Positions 13,240 to 24,885 of a stretch of 64,000 nucleotides of DNA are shown piece after piece. The stretch is from Isoetes taiwanensis (lineage: Eukaryota; Streptophyta; Lycopodiopsida; Isoetales; Isoetaceae), in assembly GCA_021234155.1 (NCBI GenBank), contig JAJEKV010000046.1, positions 1,852,298 to 1,916,297 on the forward strand. The letters run 5' to 3'. The notes beneath the pieces were generated by a model. That model was not told where the DNA came from, did not search any database, and saw nothing but the letters and a program-made list of their open reading frames with translations. Within the stretch, counting starts at the first letter, position 1, and each line of letters begins with the position of its first letter. Position numbers and translations under genes: made by a program.

Positions 13240-13972
13240 TGTTAGGATATTTTGCACTAATGGAATTGTAATTGCAATCTTGTTCTAAGAAACCAATCTA
13301 GAACATTTACATTTTACTTAGAACAACCATTGAATACATCAATGCTTACCAATGCAATATGCACCATTCACTATTCAAATATTTGAAATAGTCTCACAAC
13401 CATTAACCATATAATTTTACCTTCAAAACTCGAAACGAGTCTATTCCCCAAGTCTCCTCCTTTCTGTGTATCTATTCTATACAATTTTGTTTTCAAATAG
13501 GATCCGTCCCGGCCTCTTCGCCGGACCGATCTGCTATCAGGAGCTGCATGTCGAAATCCCATATGACCGACATGTTTGAATGAGTTTTCGCTCCAATCTT
13601 ATTGGACCGATCTGTACATGCTATTTACAATTTTCTTTCAATGGTTTCGTAAACACAGATGACCTTAGGTTATAATACAATTTATGTTTTTTGGAACCTT
13701 AGGTCTCGAAACCCATATGAACCTAAATATCATTTGGTCTTAAGAGCCATACGTACCTGTGTATCATTGCACTGGTTCAACCACATATTCAACTGAGAAT
13801 ATGTAAATGCTTGTGATCATTCTTCTCAGCATTGTATTTTTGTCTCCCTTCATCTCCAACAACAATGTTCACTGTCAAATATATTTGTGCTTCTTTTCAA
13901 TCAAATGTCTGCAACACTTCAAGTATCTTTATAAACATCTGGATTATGATATGAACATCAATATTTCCTTCA
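13240..13972 (-). repeat. 3' LTR of the copia element
   Basis: A 733-bp LTR, nearly identical to 18203-18988 apart from scattered substitutions, a locally divergent block near 13505-13545 and the absence of a 53-bp segment found in the other LTR. The TATTC duplication abuts its outer end. Confidence 0.93.
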
Positions 13973-14386
13973 TTCCCCTTTCAGATCGTAATCCTTTAAC
14001 TCTTTGCAATTCATTTCCTCTGCCAGTTTTGAAAATCTGCTGCAATTCAAACCCTTTGTGAATATGTCTGCAAGTTGTTTCTCTGAACAAATATATTGAA
14101 GCTCAATGACTCCCTGATTCACCATTTGTCTAATGAAGTGCATCTCCATCTCTATGTGTTTTGTTCTTTCATGCATAACTGGATTTTTACACATTGCTAT
14201 ACAGCTCTGACTGTCACAAAACAAAGTTGTACCTTTTCTTTGCACAATGCCTAATTCACTCAAGAATCTTCTGCTCCAAATTATTTCTTTGCTTGCTAAT
14301 GTTGTGGCAAAAGATATTTCGATCAAGGTGGATAATGCAAGATGATGGTATTTCTTTGTTCTCCAAAGAAACGGGTCCACCACCAA
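13973..14386 (-). pseudogene. copia RNase H domain
   Basis: An open segment from 14386 reads the copia RNase H: ALSTLIEISFATTLASKEII followed by FCDSQSCIAM, HERTKHIEMEMHFIR and QLADIFTKGL near the end. These match the family pattern, with the catalytic-type Asp in the CDS motif and the ADI(F/L)TK C-terminal signature. It is out of frame with the upstream RT. The segment between 14387 and 14818 is the decayed RT/RNase H connection. Confidence 0.85.
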
Positions 14387-14818
14387 ACATTAGCACATAG
14401 CCAAGTTGATTTCCTTTCGTCTACATCCCCACACCAATCGGCATCTCGTGATATGCTTTAGGTTCTAAGTCGTCTCCACAAAACCAATACCTCTTGTTTT
14501 CGTTCCTTTTAAAAATCTCAAGACCTTTTTTGCTATCCAATGACATTTTCGTGGTCACTTGTTGTATTCACGAGCACATTCACAATGTAACTTATATCGT
14601 AAAGTATGATTGGCAACATGTAAAAGACTCCCAACTAAGCGCCTATATGGTATTTTTTCTCATTTCTTTCTCTCCCTCGTCATTCTTTGGGCACATATGC
14701 TTTGACAACTTTTCTCCCCATGGTTAATGGCAATTTCTTTGGATTGCAATCTTGCATGTTAAATCTATCCAACACAAAGCATCTATATATTTCTCTTGAC
14801 ACATAAAAATTCTTTTTG

Positions 14819-15596
14819 TTAGCTCGTCTTTTTGATTTCAATACCCAAGAACTTAGACAACTCTCCCAAATCTGTCATTTTATATTTTTCTTTCAGTATT
14901 TCCTTACATTGATTAAGGATCTCCATATTGTTTGCTGCCAGCACGCAGTCATCAACATAAATGCCTACAATGCATATACCTTTTTCCCCTTTTAAAATAT
15001 ACACATTCCCATCATTCTCAAGCTTTCTAAGTCCTTGTTCTTTCCGGATAGTTGTCAATACATTTATACCATTGTCTCAGTTACTGTTTCAAACCATAAA
15101 CTGCCCTCTTCAATCTCCATACCTTTTCATTCCCATTTTCAAAACCTTGTGCTTGTTTCATGTACACTTCCTCTTCCAATTCTGCATTCAAAAAAGCTGT
15201 GCAAACGTCCATGTGATGCAGTTCCATATTTAATGCATTTGCCATGGCTATAATCATTCTGATACTGTTCATCTTAACTACTGGTGAATATGTTTCCTCA
15301 AAATCAATTCCCTTTTGTTGAGAGTACCCTTGGGCCACCAACCTTGCCTTATACTTGGGTCAGCTGTCTGCATTTTGCTTTAACTTGAAGATCCATTTAT
15401 TCCCTATTGCTTGCTTGCCTTTTGGTAAAAGCTCAGTTTCATAAGTTGAAGTTCTCTCAAACGATTCCATTTCTTCAATCATAGCTTTTCTCCAATTTTC
15501 ACTGTCATGCCTATTTATTGCATCCTCAAAATCCTCTGGCACTCCAGTCTCCAGTATTATTAATGCTTCATCCTCCTTTCTACCATACAAGTTCAC
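14819..15596 (-). pseudogene. copia reverse transcriptase, three frame segments
   Basis: Three consecutive open segments (15596-15360, 15341-15081, 15058-14819) cover the RT. The first has NWRKAMIEEMESFERTSTYE and NKWIFKLK. The second has YSPVVKMNSIRMIIAMANAL, MDVCTAFLNAELEEEVYM and AVYGLKQ. The third has the catalytic YVDD box in GIYVDDCVLAANN and LGELSKFLGIEI. The catalytic aspartates remain, but the segments lie in different frames separated by short indels or stops. Confidence 0.9.
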
Positions 15597-15812
15597 ATCA
15601 AATTTTTAATTCTTCCTTAAGTCTTTACGCTTCACTTCTTCTTTTTCTTATTTGCATTTTCATTTACTCCTTGTTCCCCTATTACATGTTTCAAAAATCG
15701 TTTCTGGCACATTCTCTAAGTCCCTTTCATGTCGATCATTACCGGCTCTCCTTTTTCTCCTCGTCATCATCAAAATCAGCATCTAGCTTAGTTTCTTGTG
15801 TTCCTTTTTCTG

Positions 15813-16627
15813 TCACCTTTTAGAATTTTCTTCAACTCCTTTAATTTCATTATGAACTTTTAATGCGCTCCACGGTTTATCATGGCTTATCACATTTGGT
15901 TTTTCTACAAATGTGACATCCCTACTTATTAGAATATTCCTTTTTGCTGGATTATACATTCTAAATCCCTTGGAGTTCTCATCATATCCGACTAAGAAAG
16001 TTATAGTTGATCTGTTATCCAATTTTTTTCTAAGTTCTTCAGGGACATGAGTGTAACCTAGGTAGCCATATGCCTTATACTTTTCATAATTTGGTTCCTT
16101 CCCAGACCACATCATCTCTGGGATATTCCCATTTATGGCCCTTGAGGGCAAAACATTGTGCATTTCCACTGCAGTCTTTACGGCCTCTTCCTAAGCATGG
16201 ATCTAGTTGCATTCAAAATTGTTTTGTTCATCCTTTCGGCCACACCATTTTGTTGTGGGGTGTAACTACAAGTAAATTGTCTCTTGATCCCTTTATTTAT
16301 GCAATAACTCACAAATTTTGAGGACATGTACTCACCTCCTCTATCAGATCGCACACACTTGATTTTTCTCCATGTTGTGCACTCCTCTTCAACATCAAAT
16401 CTTATAAAGGCTTCAAAAGCAAGATCCTTTGTTTTGAGACAAAATACTCTGGTTTTCCTGCTAAAGTCATCCACAAATGTTATAAAATAACGTTTACCTG
16501 ATATGCCTGTGACATTGAGAGGTCCACAAATATCAGTGTGTATCAGCTCTAGAATTTCTTTAGCATTTCTTTTTGCCTTTGAAAAAGGCATTTGTTGTTT
16601 TTCCAAGCATGCATCCATTGCAAACAA
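15813..16627 (-). pseudogene. copia integrase core
   Basis: The catalytic DDE core is complete in sequence: IHTDICGPL (first Asp), CVRSDRGGEYMSSKF (second Asp) and QQNGVAERMNKTILN (Glu). The C-terminal part, with GYLGYTHVPEELRKKLDNRS and FLVGYDENSKGFRMYNP, lies in a second open segment (16169-15813) after a frame break near 16175. The conserved triad with a broken frame suggests loss of function by small indels and not by catalytic mutation. Confidence 0.9.
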
Positions 16628-17144
16628 AGTTATTCAACTTGCTGTCATATGAATCCAACCAGCCCTGTTTGATCATCATTTCTATGTTTTTGACATTTGT
16701 GTGCCCAAGCCCCTCATGCCATAGTTCAATATTTGGTTTTGTTGTCAAATTAACACTTCCAAAACATTTAGGATTTATCCCAAAAAGATTTCCAACACGT
16801 CTTCCCAAAAATTTTAATTCATTCCCTTCAAAGATTTTACAATGCATCTGCTCAAAAACCACTTTGAATCCCATGTCAACAAGTTGAGCAATGGATATCA
16901 AATTTCTCACTAAACTAGGAACACAAAGAACATTCTGCAAATTAACTCTTCTTCCTTTCAAGTCAAATAATTCAAGCACTCCTACATCTTCAACCCTTTG
17001 CAAGTTTCCATTTCCAACTTGGATGTGGCCACCTCCATTTCCTTTGCAATCTTTCAAGATTTTTGTTGTGCATGCAATGGTTTTCTCAGCTCCACTATCT
17101 AGAATGAAAATATCATCACTATTAGAACTATTTTCAAATGTCAA
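16560..17144 (-). pseudogene. copia protease and pre-integrase zinc domain
   Basis: The open segment starts with the aspartic protease active site (FILDSGAEKTIAC). It continues through the typical LQNVLCVPSLVRNLISIAQL strand and ends in the GAG-pre-integrase HHCC zinc finger (LWHEGLGHTNVKNIE and CNGCMLGK). The protease Asp is present. It overlaps the integrase segment in a different frame. Confidence 0.88.
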
Positions 17145-17360
17145 ACAAGCTGAATTACTAACCTCTTCTTCATCTTCACCGTTTCTTCTTCAAGGGGATT
17201 TCTTCAGCTATATGTGAGTTTTGTGGCCCTGATCTTCTCCCTCTTCCCCTTCCCCTGCCTCTAAAGGCTTGACTTCCCCCTGCCTCCTTTATTTTTTGTT
17301 TACGTTATTGTCCTTTGGAGATGGGATTTCGATGCATAGTGGCCTTTGCCACCACGATTA

Positions 17361-18182
17361 TCATGAGAATATATCCTTTGAGACCTTTGGGCAATTAATT
17401 TTAATATGCCCATACTCATTGTAGCCAAAACGGGGTCCTATTTTTCCTCCTCGATTTTCAGTTTTTCCTTTCCCCTTTGCCAATAGAACCTGTGTTGCAT
17501 CTTCTTCCTCAAGTACCCTGTTTTGCTCAAGCTCGGTCTTGAGCATTCTCTCGCCTTCTATTCCGGTTTGTAGCAATAGTTCTAATAAATGTTGCAATAT
17601 TTCCTAGATTTATGACGCTCTTGAAATAGCCAACACCTTCTTGTTGGGAATAAACCACCCATTTTGCCTCCAAATCTGCTATTATATTATCAAAGTTTTG
17701 AAAGAACTCATTTACATTGTCTTTCTCATGAAACTTTAACCTTCTCATTTCATTTTCCAAACAAGTCAATGCGGAGGAAGTTTTTAGCTTCATATGTTTT
17801 TAACATATAGTTCCACATCCGCTTTGGTGTCATTCCCTTAATTTTAACACAATTCTGAGCTCACTTTGCTCATTATGATGCCTTGAGGCCTCACGAAATT
17901 TTTACGCGTGGGTTCCAAAGACCCGGAAGTTACACTAACTTCTCCCGCTGCCCTTCCACTTGCTCTTCAGGTTGAAGAAGAGCACGCCTCATTTACCTCG
18001 GATGTCAATCTCCTCCCGAGTGGACATCTTTGGTTTCCCCTTCGAGACACAATAAGATCCCACGGATCTTCTACTTGAAGCACATGCTTCACCTTTTCCT
18101 TCCATACTTGGAAGCGGGAATCCCTTTGAATACCTCTATGGCATTCAATAGTCTGCTCCAAATCGCTAGACATTGTGTGCAC
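17361..18182 (-). pseudogene. copia gag remnant
   Basis: The ATG at 18182 lies just downstream of the primer-binding site. Three open pieces (18182-17967, 17793-17527, 17597-17361) cover a gag of the UBN2 type, with LKTSSALTCLENEMRRLKFH in the middle piece. The CCHC knuckle is degenerate: the sequence FGYNEYGHIKINCPK lacks the first two cysteines. Frame breaks and the damaged knuckle indicate a dead gag. Confidence 0.75.
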
Positions 18183-18189
18183 TAAGCTA

Positions 18190-18201
18190 GCTCTGATACC
18201 A
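18190..18201 (-). other. Primer-binding site of the copia element
   Basis: Read on the minus strand this is TGGTATCAGAGC, complementary to the 3' end of plant initiator tRNA-Met. It is separated by one base from the LTR end ...CCTAACA. Confidence 0.93.
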
Positions 18202-18202
18202 C

Positions 18203-18988
18203 TGTTAGGATATTTTGCACTAATGGAATTGTAATTGCAATCTTGTTCTAATAAACCAATCTAGAACAATCACATTTTACTTAGAACAACCATTGAATAC
18301 ATCAATGCTTACCAATGCAATATGCACCATTAAAATGGGGGGTTGAGGGGGTCAATGGTTAGGGTTCGAATCCCCCACACAACACAACTATTCAAATATT
18401 CGAAATAGTCTCACAACCATTAACCATATAATTTTACCTTCAAAACTCGAAACGAAGTCTATTCCCAAGTCTTCTCCTTTTCCTTGTATCTATTCTATAC
18501 AATTTTGTTTTTAAATAGGATCGAGATCCCCTCTTCACGGACCGAGATCGCTATCAGAGCCGCATGTCGAAATCCCATATGACCGACATGTTTGAATGAG
18601 TTTTCGCTCCAATCTTATTGGACCGATCTGTACATGCTATTTACAATTTTCTTTCAATGGTTTCGTACACACAGATGACCTTAGGTTATAATACAATTTA
18701 TGTTTTTTGGAACCTTAGATCTCGAAACCCATATGAACCTAAATATCATTTGGTCTTAAGAGCCATACGTACCTGTGTATCATTGCACTGGTTCAACCAC
18801 ATATTCAACTGAGAATATGTAAATGCTTGTGATCATTCTTCTCAGCATTGTATTTTTGTCTCCCTTCATCTCCAACAACAATGTTCACTGTCAAATATAT
18901 TTGTGCTTCTTTTCAATCAAATGTCTGCAACACTTCAAGTATCTTTATAAACATCTGGATTATGATATGAACATCAATATTTCCTTCA
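18203..18988 (-). repeat. 5' LTR of the copia element
   Basis: A 786-bp LTR. It is longer than its partner because of an extra segment at about 18331-18387. It ends TG/CA and is followed by the TATTC target duplication at 18989-18993. Confidence 0.93.
18331..18387 (+). other. LTR-private insertion with pol III B-box-like motif
   Basis: This segment is present only in the 5' LTR and absent from the 3' LTR. It contains GGTTCGAATCC (18363-18373), an exact match to the tRNA T-arm / pol III B box, preceded by a G-rich run. Because the other LTR lacks it, it was probably gained after the element inserted (or lost from one LTR). No A box or full tRNA is present, so it may be a fragment of a tRNA-derived SINE. 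Confidence 0.6.
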
Positions 18989-19120
18989 TATTCCACCCTA
19001 GAATTTTATTCTGCCCTACATATTCCATTATATCTACCAATTACATTCAAGCACTCTCTTATCTACACAATCTATTACTCCACCTAAGCAGTCCATGCCC
19101 ATATCACATGCCACGACTAA

Positions 19121-19150
19121 TGCCCGGCATCGCCGGGCACACGTTTCTAG
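19121..19150 (+). mobile_element. Canonical Helitron 3' terminus
   Basis: An 8-bp stem TGCCCGGC/GCCGGGCA with an ATC loop (19121-19139) is followed by 7 bases and CTAG (19147-19150), then T. A GC-rich hairpin about 11 nt before a CTRR end is the diagnostic Helitron 3' end. The body must extend to the left on the + strand. The copia element at 13240-18988 probably inserted inside it, since the sequence between the copia flank and this hairpin is short. The 5' TC end was not located. Confidence 0.65.
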
Positions 19151-19239
19151 TGTGTTTTACTTCCAATAGTCACATTGTTGAACTTTTGAGTATGTTGATA
19201 CATTCAATTCCTACCAGCTTAGGTATAAAGGAAACTAGT

Positions 19240-19420
19240 GTGAAACCCTAAACTCTAGAATTAGCAAGATTTTTCAAGGTCAAATTTGTTGTCTAGATGC
19301 AAGTTTTTTAATTAATGCTCTTATTATGGTGTATGGCAAATGTAGAAGACTAAATGGTCCTAAAAGAATATTTATTCAATTACACATCTTTGGAATGATA
19401 TTCTTGCAACATGTGCCTAG
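19240..19420 (+). pseudogene. Possible PLS-class PPR fragment
   Basis: A short + strand stretch reads FLINALIMVYGKCRRLNGPK, close to the VNALIDMYGKCG motif of PLS-class PPR proteins. Surrounding codons are disrupted. Support is a single motif, so this is a weak call. Confidence 0.4.
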
Positions 19421-19851
19421 TGAAAGAACATGGATGCGATAGAACAAATACGTGCAGTTTGAATAGGAAATGAATTTTGGTTGTCTACAAGAAAGCACGA
19501 GAAGAAGAGATGACGTGACAGCATTGTGAAGAGCAGGAGGATAATTAATAACGGCAACTCGATAATGGGAGACGGTAATGGTAGACGTCACGTCGGTGCA
19601 GTAATGGAAGGGGGCGATAATTACGGCATGGTATGAAAAATTCGAAGAGGATCTTAGGTTTGGAAGTTCCATGATGCAGAAGGATGGGACAGGTGGAATG
19701 ATAGCTGGTACACCATTTAGCATAGCGGCAAGCCGGGCGGCCTATATAAGAAGTGGTGGAGTCGGAGGAGAAGCATCAATGGGAGAGTACCATGGACGAT
19801 TGTATGAATACGATGCCGAGCAATTGCCATGAATGGATCGCCTTGCAGCAT

Positions 19852-20055
19852 GAATCATATGGACCTGTGGATGCTGAAGAATCGCGGCATCCCTATGGAT
19901 GGCTGGCTGTCGGGAATGGTTAAGATGCCCAATCTAGATTAGGACTACCTGAATGTGGCGATCCGCCTTAATGGCACCACAGGCTGGATTACCACATCCT
20001 TCGGATGTGCTCTGCAGCCAATCGTGAGTAAGGATGGTCTGAACAGTAGGTAGAA
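19852..20055 (+). other. Unrecognised open stretch with one stop
   Basis: About 68 codons from an ATG read coherently (MNHMDLWMLKNRGIPMDGWL, then DYLNVAIRLNGTTGWITTSF) with a single TAG in the middle. I do not recognise the family. It may be a relic exon or chance. Confidence 0.2.
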
Positions 20056-20116
20056 CGATTATGTAGAGAATAAATTCTTACTTTTTTGTAGCCTACTACT
20101 TTTTTTTTATACAATA

Positions 20117-23100
20117 ACTATGGTAGCTCCACTTCTGTGTCTGTGTCTGTTGATTTTGTAGAAGTATCTATCTTGTAAAAAGGTTTATGATGAAAAGCAT
20201 TAACAAGAGATGGAAGGAGAGTGCCATCCAACTCCGCTAGTTGAAATACTCCGAGATGAACCGCTTGTTTAATTTCATAAGGCCCTAACCAACGAAATTT
20301 GAGCTTTCCAGGATGATTTTTGTATCTGAAATCATAAAGGAGAACAAAATCACCATCTTTGAAGTTTTTTGTTTTGATTTTATTGTTATGCCATTATTTT
20401 CGAAGTTGATGTCCAGCCAGGACACGGAGATAAGCATCTTGTCGAAGTTCATCCAGTTGTTGAAGTTGATAGACCCATTTCTTGAAAGCAGCCGGAGGAT
20501 TTTGTACAGTATCTAGTTGGAACTTTAGTACAGTAGCTGGTTGGAACTCAAAAGGCATTAAAGCCGCTTGACCATCAACAAGTTTGAAGGGAGTTTGCCT
20601 TGTAGCAACCTTGTAGGTGCTGTTGTATGCCCAAAAAAACCGTTGGTAAATTTTCATGTCAATCTTTTCTAGAAGCGTCACAAATTTTCTTTAAGATGAA
20701 AATGAAAAATTTATTTGTGCTTTCGGCAGTACCATTTCCCTGTGGATAGTACGATGTGCTTTTCCTGTGATGAATGCGAAGATAATCAGTGAGTTCTTTG
20801 ATGGTGTGATTCACAAAATGAACACCAAGGTCACTGATAAGTTTCATAGGACAGCCAAAGCGAGTGATGAAGTGATTGTAGAGAGCTTTGGCTATGCTAG
20901 GAGCGATGTTGTCTAGAAGTGTGCACAGGCCTCTGCCCATTTGGTAGCATAATCTTTGAAGACAAGAATATAGCATGCCCAACTGTGTATAGCTGGAGGA
21001 TCCACTGGACGAATAAAATACATGCCCCATTTGCTAAAGGGAAGGGGCTTGGCGACCGGGGTGAGACATAAAGCATCCCAAACCGTGGGTCAACCTACAT
21101 GTTGACAGACATCACAAGCGCGTGCATGAGCATGAGCATCTTTGAAGAGCGTGGGCCCAAAAATATCATGCCAAGAGGATTTTGTGTGCCGTGCTTCACC
21201 ACTAAAATGTCCACTCTCCAAGCCCTCATGAGCTTGTTGGACAACGCATGGGATTTCATGGGGGGGTACACATCGTTTTAGGATCATGTCTTGACCCCGT
21301 TTGTACAAGTGGCCAGCGAGCATAGTGTAATCACCTGCTCACGAAGAAATTGTTTGTGTTGAAGCCGTTGGCACTCTAGAGAAAGCGTGGGGTCCATGAG
21401 CGGAAGTGCTCCAGTCAAGAGATACTGCTGGTAATCATGGAACCAGGTAACCAAGAACATTTGGGCATCTAAAAAAGTATCATAAACACTTGAGGAGGGG
21501 TCATCCGTGTGAATGCGGGAAAGATAGTCCGGAATAGTGTGAGACTTCCCGGGCTTATGTATGATCTCAAAAGGAGCAAATTCCTGGCGTATGAGAACCC
21601 ATCTGGCAATATGGCCCGTGGGCGTGGTCTTGTTGATCAAATAAAGAAGGGCTTGATGATCAACAAAACCAAGAGATAGTAACGGAAACGTTGAACACAA
21701 AAGATAAGTCCAAGAGCTTCACGCTCGGTGGCAGAATAATTCCGTTTTGCGGGATTGAGTTTCGGACTAGCAAAACGAATTGGCTTATCCTCGTGAGATT
21801 CATATTCTTGTGAGAGAACATCACCAATGGCGAAAGAAGAAACATCCACATGAACATGAAGAGGTTTGTCCCACTAAGGAGGTACTAAAATCAGAACCTG
21901 AGTGAGTAAAACTTTTAACTGTTGAAGAACCATGTCCGCACGGGGCTTCCACACCTAATTGGCCTCATCTCTTGTGAGCTTATGGATGGAGTCTGCTTTC
22001 TCTGCAAGACCAGGAATGAAGGTAGTATAATAATTGGCTTTCTCCCAGAAAAGACTGAGTTCTTTGATATTGGCGGGATGTTTGGCCTGTAGGACACAAT
22101 TGGTTTTGACAGGGTCTGTAGTGATGCCTTGCTTTCTAACCACATGTCCGAGAAGAACTCCTGAAATGACACCGAAGGTGAACTTTTCGAGATTGAGGTT
22201 GATGCTTGACTCATCATATTTTTGGAAGACAGGCTCTAATTTGAAGACGTGCTCAACTTTTGTGCTGTAAGTGGAAAAGTCGTCTTGAAAAACTTGAAGG
22301 AATGTGTTTTCCTTCATGAAGTCTTGGAAAACTGAGAGTGTGATACATTGAAAGGTGGAAGGAGAATTGGAAAGACCGAAGGGAACAACCTTATAGGCAA
22401 AAGTACCCCACAACATAATAAACGTAGTTTTGATCTGATCTTCAGCGCGGATGGAGATTTGATTATAGCCAGAGAAGCCATCCAGAAAGGAGTACATCTC
22501 ATGGCCAGCAACTTCTTGCAGGACTTGATTCGTGAAAGGTAAGGGAAAATGATCCCACTCCATGGCCTGATTTAATTTCCTATAATCTACGCAAACTCGA
22601 ATTTTGCCATTATAATTCAAAGCGATGACAATAGGGCTCACCCATTCAGAGTGTTTTACTTCATAGATGAGACAACATCAAGAATATCAATTTTGGCCTT
22701 AACACGTTCTTGGTAGTTTGGGTTGAGCCGGTACTGTCGTTGCTAGATGGGGCGGGAATCTGATTTTGTGGGAATGGTGAGTTCTCCCAATTCTCAATTC
22801 TTTCTTAATGCCTCGCACATCCTTATAACTTCAGGCAAAGATGTGTTTGAATTTCTTGAAACGTTTCATAGCCTGCTCACGGAAGGAAGGAGAGAGACCG
22901 GCCGCCAGTCGAATAGGTTGATTAGTGCCGAAATCAACTATCTCGATCTCCGAGGTTTGGATATGCGGAATGACTTCAGCATCTTTGACCTGATGAGCTA
23001 GAGCTTGGAGCAGAACGGGAGGGACTTCACTAGCCATTGTAAAAAATAAAGGAGTGAGGGGTGGATCCACTTGAGGTTGGACTGGGGTTGTCGGCGTGTC

Positions 23101-23760
23101 TAAATCCACCTTCTCATCATCTTCAAAAGATGGTATCGTAGTAATCTGATTACACGGTGCTAAATAGGGATCCAGGAGAGCAGCAATAGCTTGATCTTGA
23201 TCCAGAGTCATGTCACCCCAAGGGTCCGCATACTCGGGATAGGCAGAAAGTGGGAGTTGAGGTGCGGGAGTTTGAATTGATATGTGTTTTGAACATCCTC
23301 CGAGTCGCTATCAGAGAGCGAGGGTTACTCACATTCAACAGTAATGAGTTGGCCAGTTTCTAGATCCATGGTGGTGGTGAGATGACCATCTATAATAACA
23401 AGTTGATTAGTGGCCTAGTAATAAATACTTTTTGCTTGGCGAAGGAAGGGGCGGCTCACTAGCATTTCATAATCACCAAGGTCTTCACCTGCACGCCAGA
23501 CGTCAAATTCAAGATGAAACTTGAGATCACCTATATTGATAGTGAGCTTGGGTGTGAAGCTCTTTGGTCGGATGATGTGACCATTGGCAAGTTTGATATC
23601 ATAAGGCGTACGATATAATTATTTGATGCCTAATTGTTGTTGGAGTTTGTCCGTAATGAGATTGACCGCGCTGCCTCCATTAATTCGGACATGATTGATT
23701 TGTGGAGCACCAACTGTGGCGTGGACCATGGGTGTTCGCCACAGCTCCAACCAAGACTGT
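20117..23760 (-). pseudogene. Decayed Ty3-gypsy pol
   Basis: The order on the minus strand is protease, RT, RNase H, integrase, which defines gypsy. The protease (about 23760-23340) has INGGSAVNLI where the catalytic Asp is expected before GG(S/A), so Asp is replaced by Asn. RT (22641-21955) includes VCVDYRKLNQAM, FSGYNQISIRAEDQIKTTF, VPFGLSNSPSTFQ and the DD box FQDDF. RNase H (about 21857-21284) includes NYSATEREALGLIF and TPTGHIARWV. The integrase zinc finger (HEGLESGHF ... ACDVCQ) is at 21323-21090. The core retains SDLGVHF and NGTAESTNK, but the first catalytic Asp region is altered. The C-terminal domain (DGDFVLLYDFRYKNHPGKLK) runs to a stop at 20117 after one internal stop near 20394. 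No LTRs, gag or primer site were found. Confidence 0.88.
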
Positions 23761-24744
23761 GGGCAGGGGCAAGTGTTCTTAAAGAGCAGGGCAAAGTTTG
23801 ATAATAATAGACAAACTTAATAGAATTTTGATTTTTGCCAATTCTTCTTGTAATTCAAGTGGAATGCTGTTGGAAGTGCTGGGAGTGTCCACGAAGGGTT
23901 GTCCTTGGGATAAAGAAGCAGCAATGTCTTTGAAGAGTTCAACTTCTACAATAATATTGTTCCAACCCAACGGCAGCGAAATCTACTTTCTCTGGCCTCA
24001 TGCCTTGGGAGCATCGGCGCATCTGCTTGGAAAGATCCACGCAGCCAAATCTGCTCCTCACTGGCCTATCCTCTGGTAAACGCTATCTCTCTTCTGGTAA
24101 ACGATGCCACCTAAAACCCATGTAACCCTCAACCTAAACAAGAAACGAAAATTCGAAATGGGTATTCGAGGAATATCCGGCAAGCAAAATGACAAGTTGA
24201 AAATTCTCCCCCTCTTTTTTTCCAGACCAGACTTTTCCCTAAAAAGTGACATTCGTTTATGGGGACAGAACCAGTTAACTTTTTGTTAACATGCCTTTTT
24301 TCAAATTTGCATGGTAGGTTCCTATGGTTCTGGGGAATTTCCCGAACCAAGTCCACAGCACTACCTTCGTACACATCTGCCATTGGAAAAATGTAGATTA
24401 GTAACTTCAATTTGCACATGTGTACATTGCCTGCGAAATGAGATGGGCAGATAGGCATCGAGGCACGTGAGGATAGATTGTGTCTATTTTGCCAACATGG
24501 TGTCATTGAAGACGAGAGCTAGACTCTGCAGCGATGCTCGACATTCAATCACATCCGCGCCAGCTATGATGGGTTGATCCTGCCTAACCAGCAGCTTCAT
24601 GCACTTCTGGACACAACTTCAATGGGTTTACTAAGATCTTAGCTCTAGGACATCATGGATGCATGCACTCAGTTATATCCTCAGATGCTGCACTGGCATG
24701 CATCATAATGTACCATTGTACAGTCTCTCAGCATACCTATTACT
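23761..24744. other. Unassigned stretch at the 5' side of the gypsy relic
   Basis: The expected gag is not recognisable. Short open frames lack motifs. Confidence 0.4.
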
Positions 24745-24885
24745 GCCAAAGTTTTTCCCTCGAAAAACCTGCAGGGCAGGGGGTTTTTTAATCCTAGCAA
24801 TAATGCGCTTCTTGCATTCCCTGTTCAGGTCCCATAGGGCAATTGGTCCTTATAGACAATAAGAAATCAATTCAACTTAAATCAA
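24740..24885 (+). mobile_element. LINE-family 3' tail (solo fragment)
   Basis: The sequence contains TTTTTCCCTCGAAAAACCTG, then GGGGGTTTTTTAATCCT, then GTCCCATAGGGCAATTGGTC. It matches, with divergence, the 3' end of the LINE at 41370-41517. It lacks upstream coding sequence, so it is a severely truncated LINE or a SINE using the same 3' tail. Confidence 0.65.

Larger units (their letters stand above)
13240..18988 (-). mobile_element. Complete, decayed Ty1-copia LTR retrotransposon
   Basis: A 5.7-kb element lies on the minus strand. Its LTRs (13240-13972 and 18203-18988) start and end with TG/CA, and a 5-bp target-site duplication TATTC lies at 13235-13239 and 18989-18993. A primer-binding site complementary to initiator tRNA-Met (TGGTATCAGAGC, minus strand) adjoins the 5' LTR, and a short purine tract (GAAAGGGGA) adjoins the 3' LTR. 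The internal order is gag, protease, integrase, reverse transcriptase, RNase H. Integrase before RT defines copia. Every coding module is recognisable, but the polyprotein is split over about ten frames, so the copy is not autonomous. Confidence 0.95.

Noticed and set aside
13807-14061. ORF starting MLVIILLSIVFLSPFISNNN, repeated at 18823-19251
   Set aside because: It lies within both LTRs of the copia element and appears twice only because the LTR is duplicated. It shows no coding signature.
18363-18373. A tRNA gene around the B box
   Set aside because: Only the T-arm/B-box part is present. There is no acceptor stem, D arm or anticodon arm in the 53-bp insert.
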